A DNA stretch of 64,000 nucleotides from an uncultured Burkholderiales bacterium (GCA_943908475.1 CALTTG010000003.1:74132-138131), one strand, 5' to 3'. Positions 1 to 8,183 are shown, counted from the stretch's first letter. Program-made: numbers and translations. The notes: generated by a model not told the origin, from the sequence alone.

Positions 1-253
1 CATCACGGTGTGCGACAGCGCAGCCGCCGAAACTTGCCCGGTGTTCTTCGGTGGGCATGGCCAACCCGTGAAAGTTCACTGGGGCTACCCCGACCCCTCG
101 AATGCCGAGGGGGGCGACGAGGGCAAGCGCCGTGCGTTCGAGCTCACGCGCCAGGCCATTGGCTACAAGATGCTGCAGTTGCTGGCCCTGCCACTGGCCA
201 CCCTGCCGAGCGACGAGCTGCAGCAAGCGTTGTTGAACATCGCCAAGTCGTGA
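1..253 (+). CDS. arsC: Arsenate reductase ArsC, C-terminal part (5' end outside window)
   Basis: The reading frame enters from the left edge and ends at a TGA at 251-253, so only about the last 83 residues are present. The visible part begins with I-T-V-C-D-S-A-A-A-E-T-C-P-V, matching the second and third redox cysteines of thioredoxin-coupled (LMW-phosphatase fold) arsenate reductases. A GHGQPVKVHWGYPDPS stretch follows, which resembles the substrate-loop region of that family. In this family arsenate is reduced to arsenite in the cytoplasm through a cysteine relay. The nucleophilic first cysteine would lie upstream of the window. The aquaporin-like gene begins within 6 bases of the stop or overlaps it, so the two are very likely co-transcribed as the end of an ars operon. 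Confidence 0.85.
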   Translation, partial: ITVCDSAAAETCPVFFGGHGQPVKVHWGYPDPSNAEGGDEGKRRAFELTRQAIGYKMLQLLALPLATLPSDELQQALLNIAKS

Positions 254-258
254 GCATC

Positions 259-924
259 ATGATCACGCTGCGCGCCAGACTGCTGAGCGAACTGCTGGGC
301 ACCGCCCTGCTGCTGACCGTGGTGATTGGCTCGGGCATCATGGCCGAGCAACTGTCGGGGGGGCAAGTGGCCATCGCTTTGTTGGCCAACACCCTGGCCA
401 CCGTGGGCGGCCTGTACATCCTCATCGAGGTGTTTGGCCCCATCAGTGGCGCACACTTCAACCCGGCCGTCACCAGCGTCATGGCCTGGCGCGGCGACTT
501 GTCGCGTTCACTGTGGCTGCCCTACGTGATGGCGCAACTGCTGGGCGCCATGCTGGGTGCCTGGTTGGCCCACGCCATGTTCGACCTGAGCATCCTGCAG
601 TGGTCCACCAAAGTGCGCAGCGGCACCGGGCAATGGATCGCCGAGGCGGTGGCCACCGCCGGCCTGCTGCTGGTGATCTTGAGAGCCCCCAGCGCTCGGG
701 TGGCCCCCATGGTGGCGGCCTACATCGGCGCGGCCTACTGGTTCACGGCCTCGACCTCGTTCGCCAACCCGGCTGCGGCCTTTGGGCGCATGTTCTCGGA
801 CACCTTTGCTGGCATTGCACCGGCCAGCGTGCCCGCGTTCATGGCGGCGCAACTGGTGGGGGCCGCCCTCGGGTGGGGGCTGCACCGCAGCCTGGGCGTG
901 AACACGGAATCCCGTCCGGGCTGA
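259..924 (+). CDS. Aquaporin/MIP-family channel in ars operon
   Basis: This 221-residue membrane protein has the two hallmark Asn-Pro-Ala boxes of the MIP family, at about residues 68-70 (SGAHFNPAV) and 170-172 (SFANPAAAF), each in a re-entrant half-helix context. Six hydrophobic membrane segments are plausible. ATG at 259 is used as the start; an in-frame GTG at 250 overlaps the arsC stop and is an alternative. Placement directly after arsC suggests a role like AqpS of Sinorhizobium, where an aquaglyceroporin in an ars operon lets arsenite leave the cell. That role is inferred from context. A general water or small-solute channel cannot be excluded. Confidence 0.85.
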   Translation: MITLRARLLSELLGTALLLTVVIGSGIMAEQLSGGQVAIALLANTLATVGGLYILIEVFGPISGAHFNPAVTSVMAWRGDLSRSLWLPYVMAQLLGAMLGAWLAHAMFDLSILQWSTKVRSGTGQWIAEAVATAGLLLVILRAPSARVAPMVAAYIGAAYWFTASTSFANPAAAFGRMFSDTFAGIAPASVPAFMAAQLVGAALGWGLHRSLGVNTESRPG

Positions 925-938
925 AGGTCAGCTGCCGG

Positions 939-1355
939 TCAGCTCATCGAGCATGACCGCAACATCTCGTGCTGCAAGCCCCAGTGCTCGACGGCGGTTT
1001 GCAACACCATGGACTCGCCGGGATCGACCCGGTCGTCCACTTCGGCCAACTGCACACACAGCCGCAACACACGGCGTCGCAGCGCAGGCGATTGAACCTC
1101 GCTCATCAGGTTGATCAGGGTGCGCTCATCGACCGGGCACGCATCGGCCCAAGTGAGCTGCCCGCTGGACAGCAGGTCTTCGCAGAAGCAGTCCAGCACC
1201 TCCAAAAGGGCCTGGCGGCTCAGGCCCAATTGGTCATGGGCGGCCAAGCGGTCGAGCAAGTCGATTTCGGCCTCGCCAATGTCGCCATCGGCGACCACCG
1301 TCAAGGCCACGATGCGAGCGGCGGCCTGGGGGCTGTTGATGGGGTAGTTCCGCAT
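939..1355 (-). CDS. TerB-like tellurite-resistance domain protein
   Basis: This 138-residue cytoplasmic, all-helical protein resembles TerB-fold proteins. It has two acidic loop motifs spaced as in that family: VVADGDIGEAE near residue 24 and a second acidic element (AEVDDRVDPGES) near residue 105. TerB domains bind metal ions through such acidic motifs and are linked to tellurite and stress responses. The ATG at 1355 is preferred because an AAGGA ribosome site lies just upstream; an in-frame longer start would run into the neighbouring gene. It follows the Bax-inhibitor-like gene on the same strand after 25 bases, so the two may form an operon. The precise function is unknown. Confidence 0.6.
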   Translation of the reverse strand: MRNYPINSPQAAARIVALTVVADGDIGEAEIDLLDRLAAHDQLGLSRQALLEVLDCFCEDLLSSGQLTWADACPVDERTLINLMSEVQSPALRRRVLRLCVQLAEVDDRVDPGESMVLQTAVEHWGLQHEMLRSCSMS

Positions 1356-1380
1356 GATCGAGTCCTTGTCTGAGAGCGGC

Positions 1381-2061
1381 TCACTCGTCCGAGCTGGCAA
1401 AGCCAAACAGGCTCAGCAAGCTGGTGAACAGGTTGAAAATGGACACGTACAGACCCACGGTGGCCAGCACGTAATTGGTCTCACCACCGTGGACGATGCG
1501 GCTGGTCTCGAACAGGATCAAGCCCGCCGACAGCAGCGCGACCATGGCCGAGACGGCCAAGCCCAAAGCCGGCAGCTGCAGAAACACGGCAGCCAGCCCG
1601 GCCAACAGGGCGATCACCATGCCGGCAAACAGGAAGCCCCCCATGAAGCTGAAGTCGCGCCGGGTGGTGAGCACCCAAGCCGACAACGCCAGGAAGGTCG
1701 CACCAGTGGCCGTGAGTGCCAGGGTGACGACTTGCGCGCCACCGGGCATGGCCAGTGACTTGGACAGCACCGGCCCCAGCGTGTAACCCATGAAGCCGGT
1801 CAAGGCGAACACCGCGGGCAGCGCCCATCCGCTGTTCTTGAATTTGTGCACCGCAAACAGCAAGCCGAAGTAGCCCACCAAGGTCAACACAAGGCCGGGG
1901 GCGGGCCACTGAAACGCCACGCTGGCCGCCGCCATGGCGGCACTGAACAGCAGCGTCATGGACAACAGCGCGTAGGTGTTTCGAAGCACGCGGCTGCTGG
2001 CTTCAGCGAGATGCTCGCCGCTCGAGCGAGTGCTCGGATGGATGGTCGTCAGATCATTCAT
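1381..2061 (-). CDS. Bax inhibitor-1/YccA family membrane protein
   Basis: A 226-residue integral membrane protein with about seven hydrophobic segments and a short hydrophilic N-terminus of roughly 25 residues. The arrangement matches the BI-1/YccA/YbhL family: a VLRNTYALLSMTLLFSA start to TM1, FMGYTLGP in the middle, and SRIVHGGETNYVLATVGLYV leading into the last helix. Family members are proton- or calcium-leak-like channels; YccA modulates FtsH in Escherichia coli. A TerB-like gene follows on the same strand. The gene diverges from the DUF3616 gene across a 209-base region that holds two dyads. Confidence 0.85.
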   Translation of the reverse strand: MNDLTTIHPSTRSSGEHLAEASSRVLRNTYALLSMTLLFSAAMAAASVAFQWPAPGLVLTLVGYFGLLFAVHKFKNSGWALPAVFALTGFMGYTLGPVLSKSLAMPGGAQVVTLALTATGATFLALSAWVLTTRRDFSFMGGFLFAGMVIALLAGLAAVFLQLPALGLAVSAMVALLSAGLILFETSRIVHGGETNYVLATVGLYVSIFNLFTSLLSLFGFASSDE

Positions 2062-2118
2062 GGTGTCGAGTCCTCAATGAGTGGTTGGATGAACGACCCC
2101 ACTCTGCGACACGGCGGC

Positions 2119-2147
2119 CCTCTGGAAAAAGCAGCCTTTTGCAGAGG
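2119..2147. repeat. Interrupted inverted repeat in divergent promoter region
   Basis: The arms CCTCTG (2119-2124) and CAGAGG (2142-2147) are perfectly complementary. Inside them, AAAAG (2127-2131) pairs with CTTTT (2136-2140) around a CAGC loop. The structure lies between the divergent BI-1-like and DUF3616 genes, so it could be an operator or an RNA hairpin in the BI-1-like leader. No U-tract follows on either strand, which argues against an intrinsic terminator. Confidence 0.4.
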
Positions 2148-2175
2148 CCAACATCGAAAAAAACTGAACCAGATG

Positions 2176-2189
2176 GGACGTGTACGTCC
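2176..2189. promoter_or_regulatory. 14-bp palindrome upstream of DUF3616 gene
   Basis: GGACGT-GT-ACGTCC is a dyad with perfect 6-base arms centred about 88 bases before the DUF3616 start codon. It directly precedes CTAGACT, which could serve as a -10 region. Its position suggests an operator for a dimeric regulator, but no regulator gene is adjacent. Confidence 0.35.
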
Positions 2190-2270
2190 TAGACTTTGCT
2201 CAGGGCTGCGGGGGCCAACATGCCGCGCAGCACACCCGCCCCTTGGGCGTGTTTGGCCTGGAGAAGCCTG

Positions 2271-3359
2271 ATGCCACGAGCTCGAACCCCGAATGCCGTC
2301 CGACTGGAGTTTTCAGAAGACTCGCTGGTTCGCACCAACCTGTCGGGGGCGGCCTTCACGGGCGACTGGCTCTGGGTCGCCGGCGACGAGGCCTGTGGCC
2401 TGGACCGCCTGCGCAAGCTGCCCCCGATCGGCTCCGAAACGCTGCGTTTTGGTGACGTGCGCGACTTTCCCCTGGCCGATCTGCTGGGCCTGCCCGGCGA
2501 GGCCGACGACGAAGCCGACCTCGAGGGCATGGCCGTGGCCGACGACCACCTGTGGGTGGTGGGGTCGCACGGCCTCAAACGCAAAAACGCCAAGCCCGGG
2601 CGCAGCCACGCCGACAACGCCAAACGGCTGGCCAAAGTGGCCCTGGACGGCAATCGGCGTTTGCTGGCCTGCCTGCCCATCGAGGCTGACGCTCAAGGTG
2701 AACCCTGTGTGGTTCGACAGGCAAAGGACGGCCGCAAGGCCCTGCGCCTGAAGGGCGACGCGCAAGCGAACGAGCTCACGCGAGCCTTGGCCAGCGATCC
2801 GCATTTCGGGCCGTACATGGCCATCCCCGGCAAGGACAACGGCTTTGACGTCGAGGGGCTGGCGGTCGACGGACGCCGCCTGCTGCTGGGCCTGCGCGGC
2901 CCCGTGCTGAGGGGCTGGTCGGCCCTGCTCGAAATCGTGGTGGACATCGTGGGCGATCACCTGCGGCTGGCCCCGCTGGACGACCAGGGCACCCGGGTCC
3001 GCAAGCACTTCCTGCAACTCGATGGCCTGGGGGTGCGGGACCTGCACTTCTCTGGCGACGACCTGTACATCCTGGCGGGCCCCACCATGGTCCTGAACGG
3101 TGACATCCGCGTCTTCAAGTGGCCTTCGGCACGCCGCGTGCTGGCCGCGAACCGCGAGCCGGTGCGTTTCGAAGAGGCCCTGACCGAATCGGTGCCACTG
3201 CCGCATGGGCCCGGCATCAACCGAGCCGAAGCGATTTGCGCACTGCCGCCGGCCCTGTCGGGTGGCAAGGCCCGATGGCTGGTGCTCTACGACGCGCCGG
3301 GGCCCGATCGCAAAGACGGCGAGCATGCGGTGTTCGGTGATCTCTTGCGCCGCGATTGA
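2271..3359 (+). CDS. DUF3616 domain protein
   Basis: A 362-residue soluble protein resembling DUF3616 proteins, which look like beta-propeller-type hydrolases of unknown substrate. Recurrent hydrophobic-strand plus acidic-turn units support this: DDEADLEGMAVADDHLWVVG near residue 85, NGFDVEGLAVDGRRLLLG near 190, and GVRDLHFSGDDLYILAG near 250. There is no signal peptide. ATG 2271 was chosen because GGAGAAG stands 5 bases upstream; the open frame extends further 5' without a better site. The lipid-kinase gene starts 12 bases after its stop, so the three genes 2271-5112 form one operon. DUF3616 has no proven biochemical role, and none is asserted here. Confidence 0.7.
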   Translation: MPRARTPNAVRLEFSEDSLVRTNLSGAAFTGDWLWVAGDEACGLDRLRKLPPIGSETLRFGDVRDFPLADLLGLPGEADDEADLEGMAVADDHLWVVGSHGLKRKNAKPGRSHADNAKRLAKVALDGNRRLLACLPIEADAQGEPCVVRQAKDGRKALRLKGDAQANELTRALASDPHFGPYMAIPGKDNGFDVEGLAVDGRRLLLGLRGPVLRGWSALLEIVVDIVGDHLRLAPLDDQGTRVRKHFLQLDGLGVRDLHFSGDDLYILAGPTMVLNGDIRVFKWPSARRVLAANREPVRFEEALTESVPLPHGPGINRAEAICALPPALSGGKARWLVLYDAPGPDRKDGEHAVFGDLLRRD

Positions 3360-3370
3360 ATGGGCAACCC

Positions 3371-4321
3371 ATGTCTGAGCGCCCTGAACTCGACCCGACC
3401 GCGCCGCTCCAGTTCGTCATCAACGCCGCCGCAGGCAGCCGCGACGCCGCAGCCCAACGAGCGTTGATCGAGTCGGTGCTGGACGCCGCCCATCGGGCCG
3501 CGACGCTGCGCTTTTGCACGCCCTCAGAACTCCAAGCCGAGGCCCATGCAGCGGCCACACAGGCCAGCGCCACCGGCGGCGCCGTGGTGGCCGTGGGTGG
3601 CGACGGCACGCTCAACACGGTCGCGCAGGCCGCCCACGCCACCGGTTGTGCCATGGGGGTGGTGCCGCAAGGCACGTTCAATTACTTTGCGCGCACGCAT
3701 GGCATTCCACTGAATCCGGCCGATGCGGTGCGGCTGCTGCTGCACGCCACCCCCACCCCGGTGCAGGTCGCGGGCATCAATGAGCGCGTGTTCTTGGTCA
3801 ATGCCAGTCTGGGGCTCTACCCTGATCTGCTGGAAGACCGTGAAGCCTTCAAGGCCCGCTTCGGCCGCAGTCGAGGCGTGGCCTTTCTGGCCGCCTGTGC
3901 GACGTTGCTGCGCGCACAACGGCGGCTGACGCTGCGCATCGACGTGGGCGACACCTCACGCAAGCTTCAGGCCTTGACGCTCTTCGTGGGCAACAACCGC
4001 CTGCAGCTTCAGCAATGGGGTGCCGAGCCAGACGACACCATGGCGGGCACACCCGGCGATGGCAGCATGGGCGCCCTGGTGCTGCGCCCGATCAGCACCC
4101 TGTCGCTGCTGGGCCTGCTGGTGCATGGCGCCATGGGGCGCCTTGGCGAGGCCGCGGGGGTGGATCGGTTCGAGTTCGATCACCTGGTGGTCAGGCCCAC
4201 CTTGGCACCCGGACGGCGTGGGCTGAAAGTGGCTTTCGATGGCGAGGTGACGGTGATGAAGGCGCCCCTGTCACTGCGCGTGCTCGCCCAGCCCTTGTAC
4301 GTGCTGAAACCCTCGCCATGA
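3371..4321 (+). CDS. Diacylglycerol-kinase-family lipid kinase (YegS/DagK-like)
   Basis: This 316-residue protein has the DAGK catalytic signature VAVGGDGTLN at about residues 73-82, then VVPQGTFNYFAR, equivalent to the family's G-T-x-N-D/x-F-A motif. A C-terminal beta-rich lobe ends in the FDGEV element typical of YegS and bacterial DAGK folds. Such enzymes phosphorylate diacylglycerol, sphingoid bases or phosphatidylglycerol at the inner membrane face using ATP. An in-frame TTG at 3356 lies inside the previous gene; ATG 3371 is preferred. The stop overlaps the next start as ATGA, implying translational coupling to the phosphoesterase. Confidence 0.85.
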   Translation: MSERPELDPTAPLQFVINAAAGSRDAAAQRALIESVLDAAHRAATLRFCTPSELQAEAHAAATQASATGGAVVAVGGDGTLNTVAQAAHATGCAMGVVPQGTFNYFARTHGIPLNPADAVRLLLHATPTPVQVAGINERVFLVNASLGLYPDLLEDREAFKARFGRSRGVAFLAACATLLRAQRRLTLRIDVGDTSRKLQALTLFVGNNRLQLQQWGAEPDDTMAGTPGDGSMGALVLRPISTLSLLGLLVHGAMGRLGEAAGVDRFEFDHLVVRPTLAPGRRGLKVAFDGEVTVMKAPLSLRVLAQPLYVLKPSP

Positions 4322-5112
4322 CGGTGCTGCTGCACATCTCCGACACGCATTTCGGCACCGAACATGCCGAGGTGGTCGAGGCCCTGGTCCGGCTGGCCCA
4401 CCGGCACCGGCCCGATCTGACCGTGTGGTCGGGCGACATCACGCAGCGAGCACGACCGACCCAGTTCCAGGCGGCCCGCGATTTCATGAACCGCCTGGGG
4501 GCCCCAGTGCTCGCCGTGCCAGGCAACCACGACATTCCCCTGTTCAACCTCTGGGCCCGCCTGCGCAACCCGTACGCGCGGTACCGCAGCGCCTTCGGGC
4601 GGGCGCTCGAGCCCGTGCATCAAACGGCCGATTTGCTGGTTCTGGGGGTCAACACCACGCGCCCGTGGCGACACCGAGACGGTGAGGTTTCGGCGGCACA
4701 AATCGAGCGGGTGGGCAAGCTGTTGGCCGCTGCCGCCCCCGCACAGTTGCGGGTGGTGGTGGTGCACCAACCGTTGGCGGTGCAGCGGGCCGACGATGCA
4801 CACCACCGCCTGCGAGGACACGAGGCGGCACTCGCACACTGGACCGCCGCCGGCGCCGACCTGGTGCTGAGTGGCCACATCCACCGGCCAGGGGTCCAGG
4901 CCTTGCCGGGCCCGGCCCGCTCACTGTGGGCCGTTCAAGCGGGCACGGCGGTGTCGTCTCGGCTGCGACATGGCGAACCCCATTCGGTGAACCTGCTTCA
5001 CTGGGGGGCGTCAAACAGCCCAGGGCGCTGCCGGGTTGAACAGTGGAACCATGCTGCTGAGCACGGCGAATTCGTGCTCAGCCACACCACCGACCTGTCG
5101 CCCACGCGCTGA
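4318..5112 (+). CDS. Calcineurin-like metallophosphoesterase
   Basis: This 264-residue protein carries all metal-binding blocks of the calcineurin-like superfamily: HISDTH (6-11), SGDITQ (38-43), PGNHD (68-72), VVHQP (148-152) and SGHIHR (185-190). The set fits a dinuclear metal centre of the class III nucleotide cyclase/UDP-diacylglucosamine hydrolase/cyclic-nucleotide phosphodiesterase type. The start overlaps the lipid-kinase stop by four bases. Operon partners suggest a phospho-lipid or phosphodiester substrate, but this is inference. No signal peptide is visible, so a cytoplasmic location is expected. It converges on the nhaR-like gene with a zero-base gap. Confidence 0.88.
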   Translation: MTVLLHISDTHFGTEHAEVVEALVRLAHRHRPDLTVWSGDITQRARPTQFQAARDFMNRLGAPVLAVPGNHDIPLFNLWARLRNPYARYRSAFGRALEPVHQTADLLVLGVNTTRPWRHRDGEVSAAQIERVGKLLAAAAPAQLRVVVVHQPLAVQRADDAHHRLRGHEAALAHWTAAGADLVLSGHIHRPGVQALPGPARSLWAVQAGTAVSSRLRHGEPHSVNLLHWGASNSPGRCRVEQWNHAAEHGEFVLSHTTDLSPTR

Positions 5113-5994
5113 TCAGAGGCTGGCCGCGGCGATCACTTGGGCCACCAGGGGGTGATGCTGCCCCCGGCGCGAGCGGATGGCGTGAACCTCCTCGCTGACG
5201 TCATCGCAACTGCCGAGCAAGCACAGGCCACTCATCAGGCCGATGTCATCGGCGCCCAGCCGACTGACCGGGAACACTCCGAGGCCTCGGGCGGCGAACA
5301 CGGCCAACAAGGCGCTGTCTTCGAATTCCCCCACGATGCGAGGTCTCAACGAGTGGGTGTCGAACCAATGGTCCAAAGTCTGGCGCAGGGCCGAATGGCC
5401 CGTGGGCAAGAGCACGGGCAGGTCGTTGAGGCACTGAGGGAAAGCGTCCCGCTGGGCCTGACCCACCCACTGCGCGGGCCCGTACCAGTCGACCGGGGAA
5501 TTCACCAGTCTCTCGCTGGTGAGGCGCAGGTTGGGGTTGCGGGGCGCGGCCTGCCCGGCCAGCACCAGGTCGAGGTGGTGCAGCGCCAGCTCGCTGAGCA
5601 ACTGCTCGAACTCGCCCTCGTGGCAGACCAGCCGAAGGTTGGGCGTGTTCAACACCGGCGCCAACAGGGCATGGGCCGCGAGCTTGGAGATGCCGTCGGA
5701 GAACCCCACCGCCAACCGGGCCACCTTGCCGTTGGCCGCTTCACGCACTTCATCGGGCAGGCCCTGGCCGAGCTGAAAGATTTCTTCGGCACGCGCAAAA
5801 GCGGCCTGCCCGGCCTCGGTCAGGGCGACGCCCCGGCCCGACGGCTTGAGCAGCTGGTGGCCCAGCGATTTCTCGAGTTCACGCACCTGGGCACTGATGG
5901 TCTGCACGGCCATGTCCAGCCGCTCGGCCGCCCGGGCGAAGCCGCCCTCTTTGGTGACGACCCAGAAGTAGTGAAGGTGGCGGTAGTTCAGCAT
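5113..5994 (-). CDS. nhaR: LysR-family regulator, NhaR type
   Basis: A 293-residue LysR regulator. Its N-terminus, MLNYRHLHYFWVVTKEG, is characteristic of the NhaR subgroup, followed by the winged helix (ARAAERLDMAVQTISAQVRELE, residues 20-41) and an effector-binding domain. In Escherichia coli NhaR activates nhaA in response to sodium and also pga genes. No NhaA antiporter is nearby. Instead the gene diverges from a three-gene operon of a small membrane protein, a TerC-like protein and an ExoD-like protein, its most likely targets. The symbol reflects subgroup resemblance, not proven orthology. Confidence 0.75.
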   Translation of the reverse strand: MLNYRHLHYFWVVTKEGGFARAAERLDMAVQTISAQVRELEKSLGHQLLKPSGRGVALTEAGQAAFARAEEIFQLGQGLPDEVREAANGKVARLAVGFSDGISKLAAHALLAPVLNTPNLRLVCHEGEFEQLLSELALHHLDLVLAGQAAPRNPNLRLTSERLVNSPVDWYGPAQWVGQAQRDAFPQCLNDLPVLLPTGHSALRQTLDHWFDTHSLRPRIVGEFEDSALLAVFAARGLGVFPVSRLGADDIGLMSGLCLLGSCDDVSEEVHAIRSRRGQHHPLVAQVIAAASL

Positions 5995-6103
5995 GGACCC
6001 TCCAGTTCGGCTTTATCGAAGTTTAAGTGCGATTGAAACTGGTTTTTTCGAATTCAGTGATTGCCCACACTCACGGCCATCCCCACCTCCAAGGAACCTC
6101 ACC

Positions 6104-6502
6104 ATGCCCTACCTCCTCAGCTGGTCAGTGATCGCCCTGTTCTTGGCGCTGTGGTCTCTGGTCGTCTGGGCACTGCACGCCATCGCCGGGTGGACGGTGT
6201 CCAACGCCGACGCCTTGTCGGGGACTGCCGAACGTGTGAGCCAGCTGCCCATCCCCAGTTGGCTGAGCCCCTGGGTGCCGCCCGACCTGGCGCCTTGGGT
6301 CAACGAGGCCATGGCCAGCCTCGCACCGATGGTTGACCGCTTGTTGCAAACCGTGCCCGCCTTGGCCGACGGCGTGACCTTGGCCGCCTGGGTCGTCTGG
6401 GGCCTGGGCAGCGCCCTGCTCGTGATGGTGGGCACCGGTCTGAGCGTGTTCATCGCACACCAGCGCCACCGCGGCCGCAGATTCAGCTTGAACGTCAACT
6501 GA
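6104..6502 (+). CDS. Small membrane protein of unknown function, two hydrophobic segments
   Basis: A 132-residue protein not recognised as any family. It has an N-terminal membrane segment (residues 4-28), a central amphipathic part rich in Trp and Pro (PIPSWLSPWVPPDLAPWV, 49-66), a second hydrophobic stretch (about 92-117), and a basic tail (HQRHRGRRFS). This suggests two membrane spans with a periplasmic loop. ATG 6104 follows AAGGAA at 6091-6096, a good ribosome site. It is the first gene of the operon with terC-like and exoD-like genes and is divergent from the NhaR-type regulator, so it is probably expressed with them. Confidence 0.7.
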   Translation: MPYLLSWSVIALFLALWSLVVWALHAIAGWTVSNADALSGTAERVSQLPIPSWLSPWVPPDLAPWVNEAMASLAPMVDRLLQTVPALADGVTLAAWVVWGLGSALLVMVGTGLSVFIAHQRHRGRRFSLNVN

Positions 6503-6546
6503 GCACCCACCGCGCAACTCCACCGAGCCTCACCACGGAACACACC

Positions 6547-7539
6547 ATGGACGCCCTTCTTCCCTTCTTCACCGCCGACTTCATGGGCAAGCCCACCTGG
6601 GTTTGGCTCAGCTTCGTCGGCATCGTCATCACCTTGCTGGCTTTTGACCTGGGCGTCTTGCACAAAGACGACAAGGAAATCGGCGTGCGCGAAAGCCTGC
6701 TGCTGTCGGCGGGTTACATCAGCGTGGCGCTGATCTTCGGCGCCTGGGTCTGGTGGTACCTCGGCGCACAAAGTGGCATGGACTACTACACTGGGTTCAT
6801 GATCGAAAAGTCGCTGTCCATGGACAACGTCTTCGTCATCGCCCTGATCTTCAGCTTCTTTGCCATCCCGCGGCAGTACCAGCATTGGGTGCTGTTCTGG
6901 GGCATCTTGGGCGTGATCGTGCTGCGCGCCATCATGATTGCCCTGGGTGCCACGCTGGTGAGCCAATTCAGCTGGGTGCTCTACCTGTTCGGTGCGTTCC
7001 TGATCTTCACAGGCATCAAGATGTGGATCATTGCCGACCACATGCCCGACATTGCCAACAACCCCTTGCTGAAGTTCCTCAAGCGCCACATGCGGGTGAC
7101 CGATGGCTTGCGAGGCAACGCCTTCTGGGTGCATGAGAAGGACCCGGCAACCGGCAAGCTGGAACGCTTCGCCACCCCCCTGTTCCTGGCGCTGCTGTTG
7201 GTGGAGTTCGTGGACCTGATCTTCGCGGTGGACTCGGTGCCGGCCATCTTCGCCATCACCACCGACCCGTTCATTGTCTACACGAGCAACATCTTCGCCA
7301 TCCTGGGCCTGCGTGCGCTGTACTTCGCTTTGGCGGCCATGATCCACCGCTTCAAGTACCTGAAGTACGCCCTGGCGCTGGTGCTGGTGTTCATCGGCAG
7401 CAAGATCTTCCTGGTCGGCATCATTGGCAAGATCCCCGCCGTGATCTCCTTGAGTGTGACCTTTGGTCTGATCGCCGGTGGGGTGCTGGTGTCGCTGTGG
7501 AAAACGCGTGAGCAAGCCGTGGTCAAGGGGGCGGCATGA
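6547..7539 (+). CDS. TerC/Alx family integral membrane protein
   Basis: A 330-residue polytopic protein with the TerC-family layout. It has acidic intramembrane motifs such as FDLGVLHKDD near residue 36, MIEKSLSMDNVFVIALIF near 85, and VEFVDLIFAVDSVPAIFAIT near 221. Family members, including Alx, export manganese or load metal into secreted proteins. The length matches Alx-type members. I looked for a yybP-ykoY riboswitch upstream and see none: only 44 bases separate it from the preceding gene. The stop overlaps the exoD-like start as ATGA, so the genes are co-translated. Confidence 0.88.
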   Translation: MDALLPFFTADFMGKPTWVWLSFVGIVITLLAFDLGVLHKDDKEIGVRESLLLSAGYISVALIFGAWVWWYLGAQSGMDYYTGFMIEKSLSMDNVFVIALIFSFFAIPRQYQHWVLFWGILGVIVLRAIMIALGATLVSQFSWVLYLFGAFLIFTGIKMWIIADHMPDIANNPLLKFLKRHMRVTDGLRGNAFWVHEKDPATGKLERFATPLFLALLLVEFVDLIFAVDSVPAIFAITTDPFIVYTSNIFAILGLRALYFALAAMIHRFKYLKYALALVLVFIGSKIFLVGIIGKIPAVISLSVTFGLIAGGVLVSLWKTREQAVVKGAA

Positions 7540-8135
7540 CGGCTCCGATCGTGCAGCGCCTGCGCGATGCCGCCGCAACCCTGGAGGACGAACGCGTGTC
7601 CATGCGGGCCATGGCCCAAGCGCACGGACCCGATGCCCACGGCACGCTGCTGCTCTTGCTGGCCATGCCCTGCCTGCTGCCTGTGCCCGGGGTGGGCACG
7701 GTGTTGGGGGTGGGCATGGCCGCCCTGGCGGTCGCGATGTGGCAGGGCCATGAAACGCCTCGCTTGCCCCCACGGGTGGCCAACCTCGAGTTGCCGCGCC
7801 ACTGGGCGCAGCGGGTGCTCAGGGGCTTGGCATCGGCCTACGCCCTGGCAGGGCGTCATGCCCGAAGCCGGCTCAGCCACCTGGCCTCGACGGAGCGCCG
7901 AGCCGGCATCTCGCTGGCCGTGGGTCTGATGGCCGTGCTCATCTTGCTGCCGATCCCGTTCGGCAACGTGCTGCCTGCCCTGGCGCTGTCACTCATCGGC
8001 TTGGGGCTGGTGTTCCGCGATGGGGTGGCCGTGTTGGCCGGCCTGCTGGTGTCAGGCGCCGCGTTGGCGGCCACCATCGGGCTCGTGCTGGTGGCCTGGC
8101 ATTGGGGCCACAGCGGGTGGAGTGCGTGGGCTTGA
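7536..8135 (+). CDS. ExoD-like membrane protein
   Basis: A 199-residue protein resembling ExoD. It has a cytosolic N-terminus with the LRDAAATLEDERVSMRAMAQ helix, then the conserved LLLLLAMPCLLPVPGVGTVLG segment at about residues 36-56, and further hydrophobic helices with LLPIPFGNVLPALALSLIGL at about 147-166. ExoD was named for exopolysaccharide and alkaline-tolerance phenotypes in Sinorhizobium; its activity is unknown. Its start overlaps the TerC-like stop by four bases. Pairing with TerC-like and NhaR-like genes suggests a role in pH, cation or metal homeostasis, but this is inference. Confidence 0.8.
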   Translation: MTAPIVQRLRDAAATLEDERVSMRAMAQAHGPDAHGTLLLLLAMPCLLPVPGVGTVLGVGMAALAVAMWQGHETPRLPPRVANLELPRHWAQRVLRGLASAYALAGRHARSRLSHLASTERRAGISLAVGLMAVLILLPIPFGNVLPALALSLIGLGLVFRDGVAVLAGLLVSGAALAATIGLVLVAWHWGHSGWSAWA

Positions 8136-8183
8136 GGGTGCAGCGCGTGTCTCAGCGCGTGCCCATCGCGATCGGGCCGCACG

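Noticed and set aside
5995..6103. Manganese (yybP-ykoY) riboswitch upstream of the TerC operon
   Set aside because: The leader is short, lacks the conserved loops, and TerC is the second gene with only 44 bases before it.
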